Below are positions 15,095-23,370 of a stretch of DNA of 47,773 nt, one piece after another. Every line of letters begins with the position of its first letter. Position 1 is the stretch's first letter. Position numbers and translations under genes: made by a program. A model generated the notes under the pieces. It was not told the DNA's origin. It saw only the letters and a list, made by a program, of their open reading frames with translations, and did no database searches. Source of the stretch: Candidatus Woesearchaeota archaeon (GTDB lineage: Archaea > Nanobdellota > Nanobdellia > Woesearchaeales > B72-G16); contig QMQO01000005.1 of assembly GCA_003650545.1 (NCBI GenBank), positions 1 through 47,773 on the forward strand, written 5' to 3'.

Positions 15095-15949
15095 TCATAA
15101 TGCCATAGCCAATTTTCTTAATCTTTTAACCCTTGACTCTAGCGAGGGATGTGTCGAGAACAAATTAATCAGGCTGCGGCCACTGAAAGGATTAGCAATG
15201 AATAATGAGGCTGTTGCAGGTGAACCAAATCTTAGTGGTGTTCTTCTAGCTGCAACATGAATCTTTTCCAGGGCTGATGCAAGCGCAAGTGGGTTCTTGA
15301 TGGTCTTTGCACCTGTTTCATCAGCAAGAAATTCTCTACTTCGAGAAATAGCAAGTTGAATGATTGTAGCAATGATTGGTGTGAGTATGCCTAGCACAAG
15401 TAAGCTAATAATGTTACTGCCATCACGATCATCGCCACCACCAAAGATGGCTGCAAAGCGAGCCATAAAGGCAATGTAACTAATAACGGTTGCGATTGTT
15501 GCTGCGATGGTCGCAATAAGAATGTCTCTATTCTTAATATGAGCAAGTTCATGAGCAATGACTCCTTTTAATTCTATTGGTGAGAGTATGTTTATGATTC
15601 CGTTGGTACAGGCAACTGCTGCGTTTTTAGGATTGCGGCCTGTTGCAAATGCATTCGGCTGGTCTGTTGGAATTATATATATACGGGGCATAGGTATGCC
15701 TGTTGCTAATGCGACCTCTTGTACTATTTTGTATAAATTAGGATTATCTTTCTTTTTGATCTCTCTTGCACGGTACATTGCAAGGACAATCTTATCAGAA
15801 TACCAGTATGTGATAAAATTCATTAAGATAGCAATAGCTAAGCCGATGAACATCCCTTTAGTGCTACCTATCCAGTAACCTATGCCAAGAAGTATTCCTG
15901 ATAGGATACCAAGCAACACTGTTGTCTTTAGCTGATTTATTATTGCCAT
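15095..15949 (-). CDS. htpX: HtpX-type membrane zinc metalloprotease (M48)
   Basis: A 284-residue membrane protease, normal for the family. The zinc motif HELAH is at residues 133-137 and the third ligand Glu lies in SREFLADETGA near 210-218. Hydrophobic segments at about 8-27, 30-50, 143-165 and 180-200 anchor it, with the active site on the cytosolic face. HtpX degrades misfolded membrane proteins. The gene follows the toprim gene by 35 nt on the same strand; a TATA-like TTTTTAAAT inside the end of that gene may also give it its own promoter. Confidence 0.9.
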   Translation of the reverse strand: MAIINQLKTTVLLGILSGILLGIGYWIGSTKGMFIGLAIAILMNFITYWYSDKIVLAMYRAREIKKKDNPNLYKIVQEVALATGIPMPRIYIIPTDQPNAFATGRNPKNAAVACTNGIINILSPIELKGVIAHELAHIKNRDILIATIAATIATVISYIAFMARFAAIFGGGDDRDGSNIISLLVLGILTPIIATIIQLAISRSREFLADETGAKTIKNPLALASALEKIHVAARRTPLRFGSPATASLFIANPFSGRSLINLFSTHPSLESRVKRLRKLAMAL

Positions 15950-15984
15950 TTTATTATTGTTATTCTTCTATTTTTGCTTAGGGT

Positions 15985-16341
15985 TTATTCATTTAAAAAT
16001 CTTTCGATATAACTGTCAATGCCCTCAATCTGCCTCAGCTTAGTCTGTCTAAATAAATAATTACGTAATGTATCGTTAACATTAATACCTAATCTTGATA
16101 GATTGCGCTTAATCTCGCCATATTTTTTCTTGCCTGGTGTATCTAGATCTGTTAGGATCAGGACTGTTCTGTGATGCTTTGAGATGTCCTCGGTTAATTT
16201 GTATACTGCTCTGTTCATTGTGTAAACTTTTGTAAAGCCTAGCCTTGAAAGAGCTTTTTTGTCTTTTAGGCCTTCAACTATCACAGGATAGTTATTAAAT
16301 TTCCTTATCAATTGTAAAAGACCTTCAATTTTATGCTTCAT
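15985..16341 (-). CDS. small toprim-domain protein (UPF0292-like)
   Basis: A 118-residue protein that is little more than a toprim domain. Glu23 lies in VIVEGLKDKKAL and the Asp pair in LTDLDTPGK (Asp65, Asp67), the metal-binding residues of toprim folds, matching archaeal UPF0292 proteins. Toprim domains occur in topoisomerases, DnaG primases and RNase M5-like nucleases; the role of the stand-alone archaeal form is not known. It is divergent from the fused primase across an AT-rich 189-nt gap and upstream of htpX. Confidence 0.75.
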   Translation of the reverse strand: MKHKIEGLLQLIRKFNNYPVIVEGLKDKKALSRLGFTKVYTMNRAVYKLTEDISKHHRTVLILTDLDTPGKKKYGEIKRNLSRLGINVNDTLRNYLFRQTKLRQIEGIDSYIERFLNE

Positions 16342-16530
16342 GGTTTTCTTTGAGTGTGTTGTTTTTGAATGTGCTATATTTTTTTAGTATGTTTTTAATA
16401 TATAATTTTTTATTTTTGTATTTATTTTTTAATATATATTTATATAAAATATATTAAAATTTTTAATTTTTATTGATTTTAAAACATTAGTTTTATATAT
16501 TGATGGATAAATTATTGTTTTTGGGGGACA
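16342..16530 (+). promoter_or_regulatory. very AT-rich divergent promoter region
   Basis: The gap between the toprim gene and the primase gene is almost entirely A and T from about 16375 to 16500, with several TATATA-type tracts. The box TTTTATATAT at 16491-16500 would start the primase mRNA near 16521, giving a leader of about 10 nt that contains an unusual GGGGGA just before the ATG. Such easily melted DNA next to a primase gene could also serve in replication, but no repeated origin-recognition boxes were seen. Confidence 0.4.
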
Positions 16531-17883
16531 ATGATAGATAAAAGTACTCTTTTGTTGTACTATAAAAGGCAGGATATTCAACAAGCACTGGTTAGTCATG
16601 CTGCTAATAAAGAAGTGGTTGGGAGTTATGGTGGCGAAGGCTATGGCAAACGTCCAGATGTTCTGAATAATCCAAGGGATGTTCTTGAATTGGTAAAGAG
16701 GGGTGTAACCAGCTTTCATGCTTCTGAAGAGCTGTGGAGAAATCCTCTACTTCTTGATGTTGGCATGAAAAGAAAAGAGTTAGACGCAAACAGAAAGGGT
16801 TGGGATTTAATCTTGGATATAGATTGTTCGTATTGGTATTATAGTAAACTAGCTGCTTATCTGTTGGTTGAAGCATTGAAATATCACGGTGTTAATAGTG
16901 TTTCGGTGAAATTTTCAGGTAATCGGGGCTTTCATATAGCAGTACCTTTTGAATCTTTTCCAGAAAAGGTATCAGGCAAAATGTTCAATGAATTGTTTCC
17001 AGAAGGGCCAAAAAAAATAGCTGCTTATCTTTGTGATATGATAAAAGATAAACTTGCTGAGAAAATATTAGAAGTAGACGATATTCATGTTATTATAAAC
17101 AAGACAGGAAAAAGTTTTAACGAGCTCGTTAAAAATGGAAAGTTTGATCCTTTTACAGTGCTTAATGTTGATACAATGTTAATTTCTAGCAGACATCTGT
17201 ACAGAATGCCTTACTCGCTACACGAGAAAACAGGCCTGGTTAGTCTGCCCATAGCAATAAACGATATAATGACCTTCGAGAAAGAGATAGCTGATCCAAA
17301 GAAAATTAAACCTGATTTGGTTTTTATTGACAGAAGCAAAGCTGTTAAGAATGAAGCCGAGCAACTTATAATGCAGGCTTATGATCGTGATGTCAAGGAA
17401 GATCTTTTTATACAGGAAACTATTGAAAAGAGAGAGAAGAAATTTAAACAGGATTTTGAGGCATTTAATGATGTTGTTGCAGAAGAGTTTTTCCCGCCGT
17501 GTTTTAAGTTGGGGTTGCAAGGGTTAAAAGATGGTAGGAAAAGGTTTTTGTTCTGTTTGATGAATTTCTTAACTAGCTGCGGATGGGACTATGGGATGAT
17601 TGAAGAACGGTTGAAGAAGTGGAACCAAGCAAATGATGAAGAGTTGAGAGAGGTTATTTTGGTTGGGCAGTTGCGTTATCATAAGACAAATAAGAAGAAA
17701 GTACTGCCTCCAAATTGTGATAATAAAATATATTACAAGGATATTATGATATGCAAGCCAGACGCTTTTTGTTCTCGCATTAAGAATCCTGTTAACTATG
17801 CAATTCTTAAAGCGAAGATGTCTAAGAGCAGAAAGAAGGTAAGGAAGAAAAGGATAAAAAAGGAAGATAGTTCTAAGAAGTAA
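16531..17883 (+). CDS. single-chain DNA primase, PriS fused to the PriL iron-sulfur domain
   Basis: A 450-residue primase. The N-terminal part has the archaeo-eukaryotic primase motifs: LDIDC (Asp96, Asp98), SGNRGFHIAV (129-138), and VDTMLISSRHLYRMPYSLHEKTG (Asp214 onward). After a Lys/Glu-rich helical linker (about 285-315), the C-terminal part (about 318-425) has FPPC, PPNC, MIC and AFC, i.e. Cys324, 396, 408 and 414. Their spacing fits the 4Fe-4S domain of PriL. Most archaea encode PriS and PriL separately; a fused, reduced form is known in Nanoarchaeum. The protein ends in a Lys-rich tail. It starts replication by making RNA primers. Confidence 0.85.
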   Translation: MIDKSTLLLYYKRQDIQQALVSHAANKEVVGSYGGEGYGKRPDVLNNPRDVLELVKRGVTSFHASEELWRNPLLLDVGMKRKELDANRKGWDLILDIDCSYWYYSKLAAYLLVEALKYHGVNSVSVKFSGNRGFHIAVPFESFPEKVSGKMFNELFPEGPKKIAAYLCDMIKDKLAEKILEVDDIHVIINKTGKSFNELVKNGKFDPFTVLNVDTMLISSRHLYRMPYSLHEKTGLVSLPIAINDIMTFEKEIADPKKIKPDLVFIDRSKAVKNEAEQLIMQAYDRDVKEDLFIQETIEKREKKFKQDFEAFNDVVAEEFFPPCFKLGLQGLKDGRKRFLFCLMNFLTSCGWDYGMIEERLKKWNQANDEELREVILVGQLRYHKTNKKKVLPPNCDNKIYYKDIMICKPDAFCSRIKNPVNYAILKAKMSKSRKKVRKKRIKKEDSSKK

Positions 17884-17929
17884 AGTTTATATATTAATAC
17901 TTCTTTTTCTAATAAAAAAGAGGCTGAGA

Positions 17930-18619
17930 ATGAAGATTGAGCTTAATATCGAGAAGAAGCATTTATATTTGATAGTTGTGATAATAATTCTTATTGGCGC
18001 TTTGATGTTTGTTGTTGCTTATAACACTGGCTATCAGCAGGGAGACCCTGTGCCTAGGACAGATCCTGCGCCAAGCGTGATGGGACATACTGTTGATGAG
18101 ATTGCTGGGTTGAGAGAGTATATAATATCTGTGGCTGGTGGAGATGGTGGATTGTCAAATGTTACAGGCGGATGGGAGACGATTCCTGCTGCATATTATA
18201 CAGAAGAACAAATTCAGGAATATTTTGGTTCTGCGTTTATAATAGAAAAAAAGTTTGATTTAAGAGAGCTGGAAGATACCCAATATCTTTATACTGATAC
18301 TGTTAGGGATGGCGGATATGTGCCGTGCGATATTCATGCAGGTGAAGCAAGCTATTATTATTTTCATGCATGTGATCCTGGAAAGGCTTGTGCTAAACCA
18401 GGTATCGCTATACTGAGGGGGAGAGGAGAAGGTACGAAAGGAAAATGTATTTCTAAGGAAGGTCCTGTTTATATAATAAAGTATTCTTTACCAGCAGGTT
18501 ATTCTATAGATCAAGTGATTCCTTATCTAAATGTTGTTACCAGGATTAAGCCAGGCTTTTTGATTAAAGTCACCCCGGAAGATGGGGTTGGTGAGGTAAC
18601 TGTATCTTACTCTTCATAG
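17930..18619 (+). CDS. membrane-anchored extracellular protein, unknown function
   Basis: A 229-residue protein with one N-terminal membrane helix (about residues 13-32) and the rest presumably outside. The ectodomain has VMGHTVDEIAGL, a Tyr-rich middle and four Cys (CDIHA, HACDPGKAC, GKC) that could form two disulfides, then a lone-domain-like end with IIKYSLPAGYSIDQVI. I recognise no family. A TATA-like GTTTATATATT at 17885-17894 lies about 40 bp before the ATG, so a leader of roughly 15 nt is likely. It stands alone between the primase and cca genes. Confidence 0.6.
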   Translation: MKIELNIEKKHLYLIVVIIILIGALMFVVAYNTGYQQGDPVPRTDPAPSVMGHTVDEIAGLREYIISVAGGDGGLSNVTGGWETIPAAYYTEEQIQEYFGSAFIIEKKFDLRELEDTQYLYTDTVRDGGYVPCDIHAGEASYYYFHACDPGKACAKPGIAILRGRGEGTKGKCISKEGPVYIIKYSLPAGYSIDQVIPYLNVVTRIKPGFLIKVTPEDGVGEVTVSYSS

Positions 18620-18681
18620 TTTTTCTAATTTGATGATTTCTTTCAAAAACCTTTAAATACTATCTTACTCTTCTTTGAATT

Positions 18682-19917
18682 ATGAAATCATCATTGCTAG
18701 AAGAGGTACTGGAAGAAAACACCCTGACAGAGAAAGAAAAAAAGGATGTTAAGAAAAAAATAAAGTGTGTGGTGAAAAAACTAAAAGAAGAACTGAAAAA
18801 ATCAAAAATAAAAGCTGAAGTGATGCTTGGTGGCAGCGCAGCAAAAGATACCTTTCTTAAGGATTTTGATGTTGATGTTTTTATTAGATTTGATCGCAGA
18901 AGATATCTGGATGAAAATATCTCTAAGATATTAGCAGGTGTTGTTAGACAATTCAAGGCTAAAAGAATACATGGCAGCAGAGATTATTTTGGTGCAAAGA
19001 TAGATGGCATTAGCTATGAGTTTGTGCCTGTGTTAAATATCGAAGATCCTGGCCAGGCTGTAAATGTAACAGATGCTAGTCCGTTGCATGTTAATTGGGT
19101 TTTGAGTAAACTCAATCAAAGATTGAGGAATGATATCCTACTCCTAAAACTCTTTTGTAAGGCAAATCATTGCTATGGTGCAGAAAGCTACATAAAAGGT
19201 TTCTCAGGTCATGTGATAGATATATTGATAATATACTATGATGGGTTCGAGCGTGTACTTAGAGCAAGCCAACACTGGAAACCATACGATATAATCGATG
19301 TGAGCAAACATAAGGTTAGATTTATGAACAAATCAAAAATATCTCCATTGATTGTTGTAGATCCTATACAGCCAGATAGGAATGCTGCAGCTGCTCTGTC
19401 TATGGAGAGGTTTAAACTTTTCAAAGAAAGGGCAGGTGCATTTTTAGAAAAACCGAGCAAAGATTTTTTTATGAGGAAAGAGTTCGATGTAGAAAAAATT
19501 AAAAGAAAATTTAAGGAAGACGATGTGTTTGTTGTGAATGTTGGTGCTAGGAGCGGTAAAGAAGATGTTGTAGGAGCTAAATTATTGAAAGCGTTCGAAT
19601 TTATAGCAAAAAGGATAAAGAAAGAAGGCTTTACTTTAAAGCAGGCAGACTGGAAATGGAATAAAGCAAGAAAAGCTGAGTTTTATTTTGTGGTGAAGAG
19701 AGAGGTGCTTCCAGAGAAAATGGAGATAGAAGGACCGCCTGTTTTTGTGAAGAGACATGTTGCTGCTTTTAAAAAGAAGCATAAAGACACTTTTGTAAAA
19801 AAAGGCAGACTCTATGCAAATGTAAAAAGGCCTTTTAGGAAAACCAAAAAGCTGTTGCAGAACCTGATAAAAGACACCTATATAACTGAGAAAGTTAAAA
19901 CGATTGAGCTAAAATGA
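18682..19917 (+). CDS. cca: CCA tRNA nucleotidyltransferase, archaeal class I
   Basis: A 411-residue enzyme that adds CCA to tRNA 3' ends; this is needed here because the tRNA-Pro gene lacks encoded CCA. LGGSAAKDTFLKDFDVDVFI (49-68) holds the nucleotidyltransferase GGS box and the catalytic Asp63 and Asp65. IHGSRDYFGAKIDGISYEFVPV and later ADWKWNKARKAEFYF match the archaeal class I fold. TATA-like CTTTAAATAC (18651-18660) is 27 bp before the ATG. The stop overlaps the next gene as ATGA. Confidence 0.93.
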   Translation: MKSSLLEEVLEENTLTEKEKKDVKKKIKCVVKKLKEELKKSKIKAEVMLGGSAAKDTFLKDFDVDVFIRFDRRRYLDENISKILAGVVRQFKAKRIHGSRDYFGAKIDGISYEFVPVLNIEDPGQAVNVTDASPLHVNWVLSKLNQRLRNDILLLKLFCKANHCYGAESYIKGFSGHVIDILIIYYDGFERVLRASQHWKPYDIIDVSKHKVRFMNKSKISPLIVVDPIQPDRNAAAALSMERFKLFKERAGAFLEKPSKDFFMRKEFDVEKIKRKFKEDDVFVVNVGARSGKEDVVGAKLLKAFEFIAKRIKKEGFTLKQADWKWNKARKAEFYFVVKREVLPEKMEIEGPPVFVKRHVAAFKKKHKDTFVKKGRLYANVKRPFRKTKKLLQNLIKDTYITEKVKTIELK

Positions 19918-20405
19918 ATCCATACTTAATTGTGTTCTTGCTTACTTTTATTCCTTGGCTAGAACAGAGATATAGCATACCAATTGGAATACTTTCTGGT
20001 AGCATAACTCTTCCATTTGGTTTTACTCTTCAGGCGTATGGTTTGCCATGGTGGTGGGTTCTGTTGGTTGCAGCGTCAGCCAACATAATTGTTGGTGTTA
20101 TTGCTTATATTGTTATAGATAAAGCTGTTCATCTTTTATTTTTTTGGAGGGGGTTTGAACGGTTCTGGCATAGACGAATAGAGAAGACGCAGAAAAGAAT
20201 TAGAGGATATGTTGAAAGATACGGTTTGCTTGGTATGTCTTTGTTTATTGCTATACCCCTGCCTGGTTCTGGCGTTTATACAGGTGCTATTGGAAGCTAT
20301 GCTTTGGGTTTAGGTTTTAGAAAGTTTTTTATAGCAAATGTAATTGGGGTGTTATTGTCAGCTATGATAATAACACTGATAACTTTAGGGGTTGGCTCTC
20401 TATGA
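19914..20405 (+). CDS. small multidrug export protein family (COG2426) membrane protein
   Basis: A 163-residue membrane protein with about four hydrophobic segments (4-18, 45-68, 100-125, 135-160). PWLEQRYSIPIGI near the N-terminus and IPLPGSGVYTGAIGSYALGLGFRKFF near the C-terminus match the COG2426 family, distantly like DedA/SNARE-associated proteins. The export function in the family name is weakly supported. Start and stop both overlap neighbouring genes as ATGA (with cca before and the kinase-like gene after), so the three are translationally coupled. Confidence 0.8.
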   Translation: MNPYLIVFLLTFIPWLEQRYSIPIGILSGSITLPFGFTLQAYGLPWWWVLLVAASANIIVGVIAYIVIDKAVHLLFFWRGFERFWHRRIEKTQKRIRGYVERYGLLGMSLFIAIPLPGSGVYTGAIGSYALGLGFRKFFIANVIGVLLSAMIITLITLGVGSL

Positions 20406-20992
20406 GTTATAGATTTGAGCTCAGAAGGAAACTGTTTCATATGTGCTTTGGAAGTGTGATTGTAGCTTTGCTCTATTCTGGTGTGTTTAATGCATGGCAT
20501 CTGTTTGTTTTGCTTGTGTTTGGCGGCTTGCTTTCATTAGTATCTACTAGAGTTAATATTCCGATAGTTGCTTGGTTCTTGTACAGGTTTGAGCGCGAGG
20601 GAGAAACTTTTCCTGGAAGGGGCCCTATATTCTTTGTGTTCTCTGCTCTGCTTGTTGTACAATTGTTTGATATGAGCATCGCCTTGGCTAGCTTGATGGT
20701 TCTAACATTGGGCGATCCTATTGCGCATCTTGTTGGCAAGTTTTTTGGCAGACTGAAGAATGTCTATACAACAGCGCACAAGAATATCGAAGGCATGCTT
20801 CTTGGTTTCATAGTTGCGTTTTTAGGGGCTTGGTTGTTTGTTGATCCATTGCTGGCTTTTTTAGGGGCATTCTTTGGCATGTTTGCTGAGGTGATAGAGT
20901 TCCAGCTTAATAAGAAACATGTTGATGATAATTTGATTGTTCCTTTGGTTGCTGCCACAGTGATGTATATTGTCAGAACATATTTGATTTAG
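20402..20992 (+). CDS. dolichol kinase/phosphatidate cytidylyltransferase-like membrane protein
   Basis: A 196-residue multi-pass membrane protein. The opening FELRRKLFHM and the later LTLGDPIAHLVGKFFGR and HKNIEGMLLGF are signatures of the family that includes the CTP-dependent dolichol kinase SEC59 and yeast diacylglycerol kinase DGK1. It probably phosphorylates a polyprenol or isoprenoid alcohol at the membrane with CTP, supplying lipid carriers or recycled prenyl phosphates; the substrate is inferred from the family. It is the third gene of a coupled unit with cca and the COG2426 gene (ATGA overlap). Confidence 0.8.
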   Translation: MSYRFELRRKLFHMCFGSVIVALLYSGVFNAWHLFVLLVFGGLLSLVSTRVNIPIVAWFLYRFEREGETFPGRGPIFFVFSALLVVQLFDMSIALASLMVLTLGDPIAHLVGKFFGRLKNVYTTAHKNIEGMLLGFIVAFLGAWLFVDPLLAFLGAFFGMFAEVIEFQLNKKHVDDNLIVPLVAATVMYIVRTYLI

Positions 20993-21111
20993 AATCTTGT
21001 GTTTTTTTAGGTTAATAAACGAGGCTTCAAATCGATGAATTTTTTTAAGAGCTGCCAGCGGTTGTTCTTTTTTTAGAAACTTATATATATTTAACTTCTT
21101 TATTCTGCCTT

Positions 21112-21768
21112 ATGATTGATGTTGTGATGCCTAACAATAATGAAGCTGAACTCGTCAACATGGCTAAAGAACTCGGCTATGATAGTCTGTGCTTTCTTTA
21201 TGAAAAAACTGTTAAACGCAGGAAATATGATATTCCTGTTTATTACGGAATTCTTGTTGAGGGCTTTGACGAGGTTAGACGCTTTAGAAAAGAGAGAGAC
21301 CTGATTTTTGTAAAATCAGGAGATAAAGATAGAGAGATAATCGAAAAGAGCAAGGTTGATGCTATCTTTGATCTGGAGGATAACAAACTAAAAGATAGGA
21401 CACACTTTAGAAGCTCTGGACTGGATCATGTGATGGCTAGGTTTTGTCATGAAAAAGAAAAAACTGTTGTTGTTAATTTTAAGACTTTGTTGGCTGCTGG
21501 TTTGTTACGCCGCGCAGTGTTGATAGGAAGGATAATGCAAAACATCCGTCTGATGAGAAAGTATGGGTTTAACATGACGATTGTTAGCTTTGCCAAAAGT
21601 GTCAAAGAGATGAGGTCAGCTCATGATTTTCATTCTTTGCTTGTTAGTCTTGGGATGCATCCAAGCGAGGCTAAAAAGGGGATGGGTGCTTTAGAGAGGA
21701 TTGCTAAAAAGAATATATTTAGGAGAAGCGAGAGATATATTGCTGAGGGAGTAGAATATGTTGATTAA
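21112..21768 (+). CDS. rnp3: ribonuclease P protein component 3 (Rpp30)
   Basis: A 218-residue protein with the TIM-barrel-like p30 fold. It begins MIDVVMPNNNEAELVNMAKELGY, has FVKSGDKDREIIEKSKVDAIFDLE in the middle, GLDHVMARFCHEK, and VSFAKSVKEMRSAHDFHSLLVSLGM near the end. With the other archaeal subunits it supports the RNase P RNA, which trims tRNA 5' ends. TATA-like TTATATATAT (about 21081-21090) is 26 bp before the ATG. The encoded C-terminus FRRSERYIAEGVEYVD reappears in altered form about 4 kb downstream (25763-25828), after the two large secreted-protein genes. Confidence 0.9.
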   Translation: MIDVVMPNNNEAELVNMAKELGYDSLCFLYEKTVKRRKYDIPVYYGILVEGFDEVRRFRKERDLIFVKSGDKDREIIEKSKVDAIFDLEDNKLKDRTHFRSSGLDHVMARFCHEKEKTVVVNFKTLLAAGLLRRAVLIGRIMQNIRLMRKYGFNMTIVSFAKSVKEMRSAHDFHSLLVSLGMHPSEAKKGMGALERIAKKNIFRRSERYIAEGVEYVD

Positions 21769-21859
21769 GATTCTCCAAAAGAAATTTTAATCTTAAATCA
21801 TCTTTTGTCATTCATTAGTAATTGCTCCTACTACTATTATCTATCTCCAATGTAGTGAC

Positions 21860-21883
21860 AACGAATATTTAAAAAGATTCGTT
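21860..21883 (+). promoter_or_regulatory. 7-bp inverted repeat around the TATA box of the lipoprotein gene
   Basis: AACGAAT (21860-21866) and ATTCGTT (21877-21883) are exact inverted repeats on either side of ATTTAAAAAG, which is placed as the TATA box with a transcription start near 21896. This is the geometry of an operator that would block TBP binding. No regulator is linked to it here. Confidence 0.45.
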
Positions 21884-21918
21884 CTTATTAAGTTACTAAG
21901 GCATTTTGGGGTTGTGTT

Positions 21919-23370
21919 ATGAAACGATTGTTCAGGTATCTTAGTGTAGCTGCTTTGGGTTTAATGTTAGTTGCTTATGCTGCCGGCTGTGGTGGCGGTG
22001 GAGGTGGTGGTGTCAGTCCTCCTAGCACTAATCATGCGCCAACTGTCTCTGTTAGCAATGTTTCGACTGACAAGAACACTGCTGTGATTATTCCTTACTC
22101 TACTTATGATGCTGATGGGGATAGTGTCAGCTTGGTTACTTCTGGAAGAAATGGTAGCTGTGTGTGGGCTAGCGACACTATTACATTTACTCCTGCAACT
22201 GATTTCACAGGAAGTGCTAGCTGTGTTGTTACGCCTTATGATGGAACTGACTATGGTGTGCCTCAGACAGCAACTATTACTGTGAATGATAATAATGCTC
22301 CTGTTTTGGGTTATAGTGTTGGCAACACAATGATCACAGCAGGAGAGAGTGTTAGTGTTGATCTAAGTTCTAGTACTGATCCAGATGGTGATGAGTTGAC
22401 AGCTAAGGTTGATTGTGGTCTTGGTGGTGGTTTAGAGGTTCTGGCAGGGATGACTACGGATTGCGGTCCTTATGATTCTGCTGGAAGTTATACGATATCT
22501 GCTCAGGTTTGTGATAGTCATTCTGCATGTAGTGGTTTAGAGGATATAGCTTATGTAAGTGTTTCTGCACCAAGCAGGTTAGAGGTTTATGTTGTGAGGA
22601 ACATTGGCAATGTTCCTTTGCAGGGTTTAAGTGTTTGTCTTGATTCAACAAGCAATTGTACTACAACTGACAGCAATGGTTATGCTTCATTCTTGGCAAC
22701 AGGCGAGCATCAGCTGGCTGTGTTTGCAAATGACGGCTATGTTAACTTTAATGAGAGGTTTGACAGGTATAAAGTGAATGTGTCAGGCATTGTCCAGAGA
22801 AGGGTTGAGATGCCTGAGTTGACATTGGATGAAATTGGAAAGATAGTTAATATTGTAGGGGATCATCCTTGTATTTATCCAAGGGATAGCAATGATCTTC
22901 CTAACATCATAAATGTGTATGGTGATTTTTCAGATCCTATTGCGAATGAGAGTGCAGTGAGGGCTGCTCTTGCAGCTGGTGAAGAATCTACGCAGGGAGG
23001 GGTTGTTTTTAATTATGTTGATAATGAAGGTGAAGCTAACCTTATACTTGACTGGGACACATCTGGTCCTCCAGGCGCAGATCAAGATACTGCTAGTTAT
23101 GATGGGGTAACTATGATGAGGAGTTGTACTGCTCATTTTTCATTAGGAGGGCTTGATGAAGAAGAAGCTATGTATCGTACTCAGTATGAGGTTTTTGGTA
23201 AGTGTGTTATGGCTTTATCAAGCTCAAGTCAAGATGGAACAAGTAATTATGCTGGTGGTGCTGTTGATTTTAATGAGCTTGACAAGAAGATGAATGCAGA
23301 GCTTTATCATTTTGACCAGTTTGAGCTTGATGGAACAAGAAAGTATTTTAGGTTATCTAAGTATTTTTAA
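21919..23370 (+). CDS. surface lipoprotein with Ig-like domains and a possible inactive zincin domain
   Basis: A 483-residue secreted protein. The signal peptide ends in a lipobox-like AAGC (Cys24) followed by seven Gly, suggesting lipid anchoring at Cys24. Two cadherin/Ig-like domains follow (about 38-128 and 130-215) with calcium-type DADGDS and DPDGDE motifs, then a carboxypeptidase-regulatory-like domain (about 220-295). The last part (310-483) has the strand and turn pattern of a matrixin-like zincin, but where HExxH would stand it reads YEVFG (Tyr423, Glu424), so it is probably not catalytic. The 3' end overlaps the convergent Cys-rich gene by 4 nt. The promoter carries an inverted repeat. 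Confidence 0.65.
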   Translation: MKRLFRYLSVAALGLMLVAYAAGCGGGGGGGVSPPSTNHAPTVSVSNVSTDKNTAVIIPYSTYDADGDSVSLVTSGRNGSCVWASDTITFTPATDFTGSASCVVTPYDGTDYGVPQTATITVNDNNAPVLGYSVGNTMITAGESVSVDLSSSTDPDGDELTAKVDCGLGGGLEVLAGMTTDCGPYDSAGSYTISAQVCDSHSACSGLEDIAYVSVSAPSRLEVYVVRNIGNVPLQGLSVCLDSTSNCTTTDSNGYASFLATGEHQLAVFANDGYVNFNERFDRYKVNVSGIVQRRVEMPELTLDEIGKIVNIVGDHPCIYPRDSNDLPNIINVYGDFSDPIANESAVRAALAAGEESTQGGVVFNYVDNEGEANLILDWDTSGPPGADQDTASYDGVTMMRSCTAHFSLGGLDEEEAMYRTQYEVFGKCVMALSSSSQDGTSNYAGGAVDFNELDKKMNAELYHFDQFELDGTRKYFRLSKYF

